Of a stretch of DNA of 64,000 nt, positions 43,992-52,234 are shown in pieces. This DNA comes from an uncultured Winogradskyella sp. (GTDB lineage: Bacteria > Bacteroidota > Bacteroidia > Flavobacteriales > Flavobacteriaceae). The position numbers and the translations under genes were made by a program. A model generated the notes under the pieces. The model was given only the letters and a program-made list of their open reading frames with translations, had not been told where the DNA came from and searched no databases. The stretch is taken from the NCBI RefSeq assembly GCF_947498345.1, contig NZ_CANMJY010000007.1, forward strand, positions 160,040 to 224,039. Reading direction: 5' to 3'. Position 1 is the stretch's first letter. Every line of letters starts with the position of its first letter.

Positions 43992-44474
43992 TTAATTAAT
44001 ATTCCCTAAATAGTTTTTTATTCCGTTCTCATCGAGTTGAACCACATCCCAATCTCTCATAACATTTGCTCCTTTTTTTTCGTAAAATGCAATTGCAGAT
44101 TCATTCCAATCTAAAACCTCCCAACTTATACGCTTTACACCAATTGAATGGCCATATTTTACAACAGCATCCAAAAGCATTGTTCCTAAACCTTTAGATC
44201 TAGATGTTTTACTTACAATAAGATCTTCGAGATGTAATGTTTTGCCTTTCCATGTAGAATATCTGGGATATACCAACGCCAAGCCTTCAACTTTATTTTT
44301 TACCTCTACAATAAAGCATTTAAACTTTGGTTGTTCACCAAAACCATCATGTTCTAAGTCTGAAAGAGTAATTTCAACGGCTTCAGGTTCTTTTTCAAAT
44401 ACAGCCAATTCTTTTATAAGTTCTAAAACTCTTGGCATGTCTTGTTTAGTAGCTGGTCTTGGATGATGCATCAT
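43992..44474 (-). CDS. GNAT family N-acetyltransferase
   Basis: A 160-residue acetyltransferase. The LHLEDLIVSKTSRSKGLGTMLLDAVV segment has the acetyl-CoA loop (RxxGxG/A type, RSKGLGT), and ISWEVLDWNESAIAFYEKKGA is motif B, as in diamine acetyltransferases such as spermidine acetyltransferase. The acceptor is unknown. It lies 30 nt upstream of lysC and is probably the first gene of the operon; divergent from fbp. Confidence 0.9.
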   Translation of the reverse strand: MMHHPRPATKQDMPRVLELIKELAVFEKEPEAVEITLSDLEHDGFGEQPKFKCFIVEVKNKVEGLALVYPRYSTWKGKTLHLEDLIVSKTSRSKGLGTMLLDAVVKYGHSIGVKRISWEVLDWNESAIAFYEKKGANVMRDWDVVQLDENGIKNYLGNIN

Positions 44475-44695
44475 TAATGATAAAAACGGAAATCAAATAT
44501 AATCTAAAACTCGCTTTACTCCATAATTTATTTACGCGATAATAGTGATTTAAATACATATAAGCTTGCTTAAATATTTTATGCGTCGGCTCCAAAGATT
44601 GGGCTGTAATTTACTTGCAGATAGTTTGCGATACGAAAACGTTATAGTTTGTTAAAAAATGCGATATTTGTGTCATCTAATCAATATAATGCTAC

Positions 44696-45706
44696 ATGTC
44701 TAATTCTAAACTAAATCAAACCTTAGGTGAGTTTATCATTGAAAATCAAGCGTCTTTTAAATATACCTCAGGGGAACTTTCAAGATTAATAAACTCCATT
44801 CGTTTAGCAGCAAAAGTGGTTAATCACGAAGTTAATAAAGCAGGTTTAGTAGATATCATTGGTGCGGCAGGCGATACTAATATCCAAGGTGAAGATCAGC
44901 AGAAATTAGATGTCTATGCTAATGAGAAGTTTATACAAACTATGACAAAACGAAATATTGTCTGTGGTATAGCCAGTGAAGAAGAGGACGATTTTATTAC
45001 TATAAACAGCCAGGACGAAAATCATCAAAATAAATATGTGGTGTTGATTGATCCATTAGATGGTTCGTCTAATATTGATGTAAATGTATCTGTTGGAACC
45101 ATTTTTTCAGTTTACAGACGTGTAACACCTATAGGTACGCCTGTACAACTTGAAGATTTTCTGCAAAAAGGCAATCAACAAGTTGCGGCTGGATATGTGG
45201 TTTACGGAACTTCGACTATGTTGGTTTATACAACAGGAGATGGGGTTAATGGGTTTACCCTAAACCCTGCCATTGGGTCTTATTACTTATCGCACCCAAA
45301 CATGCAATTCCCTGAAGATGGTCGTATTTACTCGGTAAATGAAGGTAACTATATTCATTTTCCAAAGGGCATTAAAAACTACATAAAATATTGCCAGGAA
45401 GAAGAAGGTGACAGACCATATACTAGTCGTTATATAGGCTCATTGGTTTCTGATTTTCATAGAAACATGATTAAAGGAGGTATCTATATGTATCCAAAAA
45501 GCTCTAAAGCTAGTAATGGTAAACTTCGTTTGTTGTACGAATGTAATCCTATGGCATTTTTGGCAGAACAAGCCAATGGAAAAGCTAGTGATGGTTTTAC
45601 TCGTATTATGGATATACAACCCACAGAATTGCATCAACGTGTACCTTTTATCTGCGGAAGTCGAAATATGGTAGAAAAAGCCGAAGAATTTATGCGTAAT
45701 GCATAA
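44696..45706 (+). CDS. fbp: Fructose-1,6-bisphosphatase class I
   Basis: Gluconeogenic enzyme converting fructose-1,6-bisphosphate to fructose-6-phosphate. The metal-binding motif [20 protein letters not shown] is plain, and [25 protein letters not shown] near the C-terminus is the active-site signature. 336 residues, normal. It is divergent from the lysC operon across about 220 bp in which I saw no distinct structure, and its stop lies 129 nt upstream of the large NTPase gene. Confidence 0.97.
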   Translation: MSNSKLNQTLGEFIIENQASFKYTSGELSRLINSIRLAAKVVNHEVNKAGLVDIIGAAGDTNIQGEDQQKLDVYANEKFIQTMTKRNIVCGIASEEEDDFITINSQDENHQNKYVVLIDPLDGSSNIDVNVSVGTIFSVYRRVTPIGTPVQLEDFLQKGNQQVAAGYVVYGTSTMLVYTTGDGVNGFTLNPAIGSYYLSHPNMQFPEDGRIYSVNEGNYIHFPKGIKNYIKYCQEEEGDRPYTSRYIGSLVSDFHRNMIKGGIYMYPKSSKASNGKLRLLYECNPMAFLAEQANGKASDGFTRIMDIQPTELHQRVPFICGSRNMVEKAEEFMRNA

Positions 45707-45835
45707 TTCACTTTCTCCTTTTGTGTTTTGAAAACAAGCACACTATTTTATTAATCTTAATTAAAATTGGTAAGACACTCTTAATCAGTTTACTTTTTTT
45801 AAATTTAGAAGTAATTTAAAATACAGATAACTAAA

Positions 45836-48800
45836 GTGTCTAAAAAAGTATCTTTCAATCTTTTAAAAAAACAATTGCCTAATACAGATAAAGTAGCCGC
45901 ACCTGCTATTTTATCTGCACTAGGTATGGCCATAGCTCTCATTGATCCAACAATGATATCTTCAAAATTAATTGCTAATGACAAATTACAAACATTACTT
46001 GCTGAAGGTTTAAAAATGGGTCTTCCAGAGTTTGTAAGCTCTTACATTGATGGTTATCAAAAAAGGGCGGAAGCAGAAAAAAATCACTCTAATTTAAAGT
46101 TGTTTTCCAGATCAGTTTTAAAATTGATGAATGAGGCATCAGAGAAGGTTTATTTGAAACTATTAGACCACCCTCGATGTTCTGATTTGTTTGATAAAAA
46201 AGAATCTAAAAGCATTTTTACTGATTTTACAAAAGAATTAACACAAGAAGCTTATGTGGAAGAACTGTTTAATAACAATGGTCATTTAGAGCCTGTTGTT
46301 TTTATAGAGAAGGCAATAAAAGACCATCTCGATCTAAACAAAATCTTTAATGCACCTAATTCTGAATCAAAAATATCATTAAAAGAGAAAAAAGAGATTG
46401 ATGAGGTCATAGTAGAAACATTTAAAACAAGTTTTATAGATCGTTTTAAAATAGAATTGAATGATGATGACGTAGCAAGAGTAAGTTACCACACACATTT
46501 ATTACATAGCTTAGAGGTTTGGCAAAAAAAGCTGGCAACAAGTAAGGAACTTAAAGAACTTTTTGAAAATGCGATTTCGCAACTAAAAAATGATATTATA
46601 ACTCAGTTATCATCGATTAAATCCGATACTCAAAGACTTCCCTTTATTGAGAAAGGCCTAAAAGATATAAAGTCGAGTATTGACTCTTTAAACTCCAAAG
46701 TTACAGAACAGTCACTACCTAATCAATTAAACACTATAATTACCCAAAAACCTAAAACCTACAAAGATCTAAGAAGCATCGCAACTAAATTGTTTGAAGA
46801 GAATTTTGACAATCATAGTCATTTTCACAAAAAATATATAGAACCTATTTATCATGTTAGAAAAGGAGCTCACGAAAAATTTGATAGGTTTAAAACACAG
46901 ACCAAGAAAAAATGTTTTGTAATAACAGGTAAAGCAGGTAGAGGTAAAACCTCTCTTTTTTGTAAGCTTGCATCGTCTTCCACAGGAATATATGATAACG
47001 GATTGTCCTTATTACTTAACTGCCCTGACTTAAAACTAAATAAAAACACTTTAATTAAAAAAATTGAGGCTAGTTTTGAAGGTTCAAGCCTACATGAGAT
47101 TAGTGATATATTAAAGAATGAAGCTGATTTAAAAACTGAGGACACAAAAGGTAACGAACCACCAAAATTGGTTGTTTTCTTTGATGCTATTAACGAATTA
47201 GATCGCGACGATGATTTCGATGTTTTTGAAGTTTTTGGTCAACAACTCAATGAGCTAATACAATTAACAAAATCAAATAATTATCCGTTTCTATTTTGCG
47301 TGAGTTGCAGATCAGATTTTTGGAATTTCTTTTATGACCATGATTGGGTTCTAAAAGATACATTTGAACCCACATTAAGTCAAAACCCAAGCTACGAACT
47401 TGGGGATTATCCCGAAGATGAAATAGATGATATTATTAAAAAGCATTTTGATTGGTTTAGACTAAAGGGTGAGCCCAAAGGTAAAGCCAGAATCCAATGT
47501 CAAGACCCTTTAATGCTAAGGTACTTATGTGAGGCATATACCAACAGAGATAACGACGATAGAGTTAAACCACCATCACTAATTGATGTTGTAAAAGTTA
47601 AATCTCCTGAAATTCTTCAGAAAAAAAGAGTGTTTGACACCTTTGTTACAAATATCCGGAAAAGGATGATTAATCGCTTAAATAGAAATCTAAAATCTAA
47701 GAATTTAAGCGAAAAGAAGATAGCTAATTATACTACAAATTACTTAATTAGCTTGTGTGAATTAATGTTCAAGCAAAAAAGAGCATATATCACATTAGAT
47801 GAAGCTATGGCTGTCGCAAAGCAAATAGATCATTTTGATGCAAAATTGTCTAAAAATGATTTTGATTCCTCTGATAAATCTATCTTTTATATGTTTATAG
47901 ATGAAGGCTTGATTCTGGATAAAGAAGAGGAAGAAGGTAAATATAACTTTGTATTTGAATCGTATTTCGAATATACTTTAGGACGCTATATCGCATTAAA
48001 GCGTTGGGGCAAGTTTCTTAATAAACCTAATACCGAAGATTTAATAAAACAAGATTTAGAGAGTCTTTTAGATTTAGACAATCAACTCAAAGAAAAACAA
48101 CAGCCATTTACTAACCTAGTAGGTGCAATACAATATGCTATTTTAGTTACCGAGGATGATAAAAAATATGAGGACTCCCCGTTATTGTTTTTAGATTTAA
48201 TCCAAACAATTCTTCACAGTAAACATGCTAGTTTTATCCATTTGCAAAAAGCATTTGCCACATTGAGAATTTCATCACTTTTAGCTGGCTTTGTTAAAAA
48301 AGCAGATAAGAAAAAAAGTGATTATTTAATTAGACAAGCTCTTAGCAGGCTTAGAAATTTTGCAAAAAAAAGTGAAGATTTTGTTATCCTTTGGGATTTA
48401 GAAAACACTTTAGAAAAAATGGCCAAACTAGAACCAGAAATTGTGACTTCAAGTATGCAAGATTGGTCCGAAGAGAATAACAATAGAATTTTACAAATTT
48501 TTTCTACTCAAGTTTTGGCAAGACTATCAAAAATTGAATTAGGGACTTCTATTAAAGTAATAAAAAATCTATCTGTACAAGCTGAATATAAAAAAAGTTT
48601 TTGGTTATCCAGAAATTTGATCTTTGCTGTTAGTGAGATTATAAAAGATTCTGAATTAGTCCTTTCTGAGAAACAGCTAAAAGGTATTTGGAAAATATTA
48701 AATACGCTTATTGCAGAAAAAGAAGCATCAATTTACTCAAAAGATTTGGCCTTTTCGACATTGCCATATCTCGTTAAAGGAAATCAAAAATATGCTGAAA

Positions 48801-50269
48801 AAATCCTAGACTATATACACTCTGCTTCTATCTCTTTTTGGGGAATATGGAATCTAATATTTGAGCTCAAAGAATGGCACAAGTATGGAGATGTCTCAAC
48901 AAACTCTTGGATATGGGATGTTTTAGAAAAAGCTCTTGAGTTAGATAATGCTCAATTAGATTATATTGTTAACGAAACTTTACTTAGTATTAAACTAACA
49001 AGAGAGCATTCTAGATATTTAAATTTGCTTGAGAAAATACCCGTAATAAGCTGGTCTAAAGAAAAGGTTAATACTAAAGGAGGCGAAATTCTGGATAAAC
49101 ACAAATGTGACAAAACAGGTTTGGTTTACACTCCTTTTTATTTAGAAACTTCATATGATAATCACACAGAGTGCCGCCAAAGAATACAAGCTGTATTAAA
49201 TAAATTAACTCAATTGGGAGACACATATTATAATTGGGTTTTACCAATAAATCCGTCAAGAGCTCAACTCGAAGCTGTTCATGGAAAACGCAAAGAAAAT
49301 GATTATCACAGTGATGGTACCTTATGGGAAAATTATTTAGTCGAGGTCAAACAAGCTAGTAATTCACTAAAGAAAGGAGAAAAGCGAAAACAAGTTGGAC
49401 CAGCAGAATTAAGATATGAATCATTTGAGATTGCAAAACTTTCAGCTGGTGGTGTCATTAGTGCTATAGATTATATTATGAAAAATGAGGCTAATTCAGC
49501 TTGGTCTCTTGGGAGACCTCCTGGTCACCTAGCAAATAATGCTATATGCATACTTAACAATATAGCCATAGGAGCAAAGTATGCCCTAAAAGAATATAAA
49601 GAAACTATTGAAAGAGTTCTAATCATTGATTGTGATGCGCACCATGGTAAGCACACAGCTAAAGTATTTAGTGAAGATGATAAAGTCATCTATCTTTCTA
49701 TTCATATTGAAGGAAGTCATGCAAAAGATGGTGGATTTCCTGAGCACATAGGAATAAATAAAGGTGTAGGCTATAATTTTAATTTAATGTACCCAAGTTA
49801 TACTACAGACGAAGCTTATAATTATATAGCAACCAAATTTATAGAACCATTAGCTTTGGAGTATAAGCCAGATTTAATTATGATTTCAGCAGGATTTGAT
49901 GGGCATTTTGATGACGAACTGAATCCAGGTGGTGCCTTTAGCGAAAAAGCATATATATCCTTATCAGAAAGTATTTTTAGAGTAATGTCTAAACTAAAGA
50001 TTAAAACTGTTGGTGCTGTTGAAGGTGGTTATGGTTTAGAAGGATTAGCTAATAGCATTACACATATGATGAATATTATAGGAGATTGGAAAATTGACCA
50101 AAATGAAATAGGTTTTATAAAAAATAATAAGAAAGAAGACACAGAAAAACTCAAAGAGGTTAAAAAGATGCTTAAAAAAAGAGTTTTATCTATGAAAGAT
50201 TGTAAAATAAAAAACTCTAATTATAAACTGTTCAATGATGAAAAGACTTGGAAACATTTACTTAGTTAG
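45836..50269 (+). CDS. STAND/NACHT-type NTPase fused to an HDAC-like domain (putative immune sensor)
   Basis: A 1477-residue protein starting at GTG. Residues 1 to about 340 are a helical region without a recognised family, including heptad-like SLNSKVTEQ stretches. Residues about 355-560 form a P-loop NTPase: Walker A GKAGRGKTS (365-373), Walker B LVVFFDAINELD (Asp450), then FCVSCRSDFW and GDYPEDEIDDIIKKHF, resembling NACHT/STAND domains. About 560-1090 is helical, likely repeats. About 1093-1440 is a histone-deacetylase-fold domain: TGLVYTPFYLETSYDN, GRPPGHLANNA, DCDAHHGKH (Asp1267, His1269), SAGFDGHFDD (Asp1355) and EGGYGLEGL (Tyr1399). Metal ligands and Tyr are kept; the second active-site His is Leu1232. 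A defence role is inferred only from architecture. Confidence 0.85.
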   Translation: MSKKVSFNLLKKQLPNTDKVAAPAILSALGMAIALIDPTMISSKLIANDKLQTLLAEGLKMGLPEFVSSYIDGYQKRAEAEKNHSNLKLFSRSVLKLMNEASEKVYLKLLDHPRCSDLFDKKESKSIFTDFTKELTQEAYVEELFNNNGHLEPVVFIEKAIKDHLDLNKIFNAPNSESKISLKEKKEIDEVIVETFKTSFIDRFKIELNDDDVARVSYHTHLLHSLEVWQKKLATSKELKELFENAISQLKNDIITQLSSIKSDTQRLPFIEKGLKDIKSSIDSLNSKVTEQSLPNQLNTIITQKPKTYKDLRSIATKLFEENFDNHSHFHKKYIEPIYHVRKGAHEKFDRFKTQTKKKCFVITGKAGRGKTSLFCKLASSSTGIYDNGLSLLLNCPDLKLNKNTLIKKIEASFEGSSLHEISDILKNEADLKTEDTKGNEPPKLVVFFDAINELDRDDDFDVFEVFGQQLNELIQLTKSNNYPFLFCVSCRSDFWNFFYDHDWVLKDTFEPTLSQNPSYELGDYPEDEIDDIIKKHFDWFRLKGEPKGKARIQCQDPLMLRYLCEAYTNRDNDDRVKPPSLIDVVKVKSPEILQKKRVFDTFVTNIRKRMINRLNRNLKSKNLSEKKIANYTTNYLISLCELMFKQKRAYITLDEAMAVAKQIDHFDAKLSKNDFDSSDKSIFYMFIDEGLILDKEEEEGKYNFVFESYFEYTLGRYIALKRWGKFLNKPNTEDLIKQDLESLLDLDNQLKEKQQPFTNLVGAIQYAILVTEDDKKYEDSPLLFLDLIQTILHSKHASFIHLQKAFATLRISSLLAGFVKKADKKKSDYLIRQALSRLRNFAKKSEDFVILWDLENTLEKMAKLEPEIVTSSMQDWSEENNNRILQIFSTQVLARLSKIELGTSIKVIKNLSVQAEYKKSFWLSRNLIFAVSEIIKDSELVLSEKQLKGIWKILNTLIAEKEASIYSKDLAFSTLPYLVKGNQKYAEKILDYIHSASISFWGIWNLIFELKEWHKYGDVSTNSWIWDVLEKALELDNAQLDYIVNETLLSIKLTREHSRYLNLLEKIPVISWSKEKVNTKGGEILDKHKCDKTGLVYTPFYLETSYDNHTECRQRIQAVLNKLTQLGDTYYNWVLPINPSRAQLEAVHGKRKENDYHSDGTLWENYLVEVKQASNSLKKGEKRKQVGPAELRYESFEIAKLSAGGVISAIDYIMKNEANSAWSLGRPPGHLANNAICILNNIAIGAKYALKEYKETIERVLIIDCDAHHGKHTAKVFSEDDKVIYLSIHIEGSHAKDGGFPEHIGINKGVGYNFNLMYPSYTTDEAYNYIATKFIEPLALEYKPDLIMISAGFDGHFDDELNPGGAFSEKAYISLSESIFRVMSKLKIKTVGAVEGGYGLEGLANSITHMMNIIGDWKIDQNEIGFIKNNKKEDTEKLKEVKKMLKKRVLSMKDCKIKNSNYKLFNDEKTWKHLLS

Positions 50270-51032
50270 TGTTTTTTGTATAATACTTTTAAGTATTTCT
50301 TGTCGCAGAAATAATAACGATTTAAAAAATAGTAGTATGGTTTTTCAAAACTCAACAATAAATGCTTTGGTAGAAGGTATCTACAAAGGGGATATTAGCT
50401 TTGGTGAGCTAAAAGAATATGGCGATTTTGGTTTAGGTACCTTTCAGGATTTAGATGGAGAAATGATTGGGTTTGATGGTGAATTCTATCAAGTTAAATC
50501 TAACGGATCAATCGTAAAAGTGTCTGATGAGCAACTCACACCGTTTTCAGTAGTAACAAAGTTTAATAATAAGGAAAGTAGTAAAATAAGTGCTGTGAAG
50601 AATTTTCACCATTTAGAGTTAGAATTGGATAAGGTATTACCATCAAAAAACTACATTTATGCTTTTAGAATAGATGGCTTTTTTAAAAATATTAAAGCGC
50701 GTAGTGTCCCCAAACAAGAGACTAGCATTCGACTTACTGAAGTGGCTAAAGATATTAAACCTTTTATAAAACCTTCAGAAACCAGAGGAACTCTCGTAGG
50801 ATTTTATTTCCCTTCTTATATGAAAGATATTAATGTAACGGGTTATCACTTTCATTTCTTATCCGATGACAAGTTATTTGGAGGGCATGTTCTTGATATA
50901 GAGGTTTTGAAAGCAGAACTTATTATTAATCCAATTTATGGATTTCAAATGATTCTTCCTAAAGACAATTCTTTTAAAAATGTTGATCTTACAAAAACAA
51001 CCCAAAAAGAGTTAGATACTATAGAGAGATAA
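50235..51032 (+). CDS. Lipoprotein alpha-acetolactate decarboxylase
   Basis: A 265-residue acetolactate decarboxylase (BudA/AlsD family), which converts 2-acetolactate to acetoin. Signatures are GDISFGELKEYGDFGLGTFQDLDGEMIGFDGEFYQV, GTLVGFYFPSYMKDINVTGYHFHFL and the metal histidines HxH plus GGHVLDIE. Unusually, it begins with a lipoprotein signal peptide (lipobox LSISC, about Cys23), so it should sit in the envelope. Its start lies 35 nt inside the NTPase-HDAC gene, in another frame, so translation is probably coupled. No acetolactate synthase gene is next to it. Confidence 0.9.
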   Translation: MMKRLGNIYLVSVFCIILLSISCRRNNNDLKNSSMVFQNSTINALVEGIYKGDISFGELKEYGDFGLGTFQDLDGEMIGFDGEFYQVKSNGSIVKVSDEQLTPFSVVTKFNNKESSKISAVKNFHHLELELDKVLPSKNYIYAFRIDGFFKNIKARSVPKQETSIRLTEVAKDIKPFIKPSETRGTLVGFYFPSYMKDINVTGYHFHFLSDDKLFGGHVLDIEVLKAELIINPIYGFQMILPKDNSFKNVDLTKTTQKELDTIER

Positions 51033-51066
51033 AAAAGACGAACATTATGTCCGCCTTTTTTATCTC
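51026..51066. terminator. Bidirectional intrinsic terminator
   Basis: A long inverted repeat, GAGATAAAAAAG...CTTTTTTATCTC (19-nt arms with two mismatches), lies between the convergent decarboxylase and TerB genes. A and T runs are present at both outer ends. It covers the last codon of the decarboxylase gene. Confidence 0.85.
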
Positions 51067-51079
51067 TTGAAAATAATAA

Positions 51080-51511
51080 TTACTGATTCATTTTTTTCAT
51101 TTTCTCAGTAAACTCTTCTAGATCGACTTCATAATGTACAAGAGTTAAAGCTTTATCTGCAATGTATTTTACATTGTCTTGATTAAACCCTAATCCTATA
51201 CAAAGTTTTTCTAATAACACTAACTGATTAGGGCCTTCAATATGATCTGCCCATACCATACGTGCTAAATCATACAAACGTTCTAAGCGCTTATCGTAAG
51301 AATGCGGAGCATTTATAGGGTGTGTTTTATAATCTTTAAGGATCTCTTTATATTCGTGCTCTGTGATATCTAATCGCGTAGCAAGACGATCTAAAAACGC
51401 TTTTTCTGCATCATTAATAATACCATCACTCATCGCTACTCTAACTATAGCAGCAAAATGATCACTATTACGTTTCTTAAACCCGCTTTCAAATAATTCT
51501 GAAAATGACAT
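51080..51511 (-). CDS. TerB-domain protein
   Basis: A 143-residue helical protein of the TerB/DUF533 superfamily: HFAAIVRVAMSDGIINDAEKAFLDRLATRLDI carries the acidic metal-binding motif (D-x-x-x-x-D-A-E). Family members sense metals or membrane stress; tellurite resistance is only the historical name. Single gene between a shared terminator and the DHFR-like gene. Confidence 0.88.
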   Translation of the reverse strand: MSFSELFESGFKKRNSDHFAAIVRVAMSDGIINDAEKAFLDRLATRLDITEHEYKEILKDYKTHPINAPHSYDKRLERLYDLARMVWADHIEGPNQLVLLEKLCIGLGFNQDNVKYIADKALTLVHYEVDLEEFTEKMKKMNQ

Positions 51512-51587
51512 ATATTCTGTTTTTTATGGTGCTGCAAATATAATTATTATTAAGTGGTTATAAAATGAAAAAGAATCCTAATTTCAT

Positions 51588-51620
51588 TAAAAAACGCCTC
51601 CTAAAGAGTGGGTTTTTTAT
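51588..51620 (-). terminator. Weak intrinsic terminator of the DHFR-like gene
   Basis: An imperfect inverted repeat (AAAAAACGCCTC with GAGTGGGTTTTTT, about 10 of 12 pairs with one bulge) covers the stop codon end of the DHFR-like gene. On the minus strand it would give a hairpin followed by T residues. Confidence 0.45.
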
Positions 51621-52159
51621 ACTTTTTTTCTGACAAAACGATTTTGAACAATCTTATCTAAATATACTTTAGATGAAACACATTCAAATTGTAATTTTTC
51701 TGAAAGTTCACCAAAAAGAGAAAGACCTCCACCCAATAAAGTTGGAATGATGGTGATAATTATTTCATCAATCAAATCCTGCTTCAAAAAACTTTGGATG
51801 GTTTTTCCTCCATCTATATACAACCTATAAAGCCCTTTGTTGTGAATAGTTTGCAATACTTCTTTTAAGGTTCCATTGACTAAAAAAACTTTACCCTTTA
51901 AGTTTTGCGGTACCTTAGTTAAGGTTCTACTTAACACGAAAACGGGTTTTTTATAAGGCCATTCGATTCCAAAACTCAAAACAGTTTCAAATGTAGTACG
52001 CCCCATTAGCATAGCATCAATTTGTGATGTAAATGTTTCATAACCTGTATCAATGGTGTTGATTTCAGGGATATCATCCAACCAGGCTATACCTCCATTT
52101 TTGTCGGCAATATAACCATCAAGACTTGTAGCGATAAATACTTTGTTTTTTGGCTCCAT
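51617..52159 (-). CDS. Dihydrofolate-reductase-fold protein (RibD C-terminal type)
   Basis: A 180-residue protein of the DHFR/RibD-C family: KVFIATSLDGYIADKNGGIAWL starts the Rossmann-like fold, and AMLMGRTTFETVLSF, YIDGGKTIQSFLKQDLIDEIIITIIPTLLGGGLSLF follow. This is the YyaP/YwjB-like group, not a true folate-pathway DHFR. The substrate is unknown. It is divergent from mfd. Confidence 0.9.
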   Translation of the reverse strand: MEPKNKVFIATSLDGYIADKNGGIAWLDDIPEINTIDTGYETFTSQIDAMLMGRTTFETVLSFGIEWPYKKPVFVLSRTLTKVPQNLKGKVFLVNGTLKEVLQTIHNKGLYRLYIDGGKTIQSFLKQDLIDEIIITIIPTLLGGGLSLFGELSEKLQFECVSSKVYLDKIVQNRFVRKKV

Positions 52160-52207
52160 ATGACTTAAAATTACAAGTTACAAATTAGTCTTTTAACAAT
52201 AACCTGC

Positions 52208-52215
52208 TATATTTG
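52208..52215 (+). promoter_or_regulatory. Candidate mfd promoter -7 element
   Basis: TATATTTG is an exact match to TAnnTTTG, 19 nt before the mfd GTG start; no strong TTG -33 element is evident. Confidence 0.5.
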
Positions 52216-52234
52216 CACTCTCAATTTATAATAC

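Noticed and set aside
46870..47145. Minus-strand 91-codon frame inside the NTPase-HDAC gene, as a possible antitoxin or immunity gene
   Set aside because: It overlaps the Walker A region fully and its composition is that of a reverse-frame shadow.
50235..51032. Butanediol/acetoin operon
   Set aside because: No acetolactate synthase, acetoin dehydrogenase or regulator gene is adjacent, and the enzyme has a lipoprotein signal.
51080..51511. Tellurite-resistance gene as part of a Ter defence cluster with the NTPase-HDAC gene
   Set aside because: Only one TerB-domain gene is present, on the opposite strand and behind a bidirectional terminator; no other ter genes are nearby.
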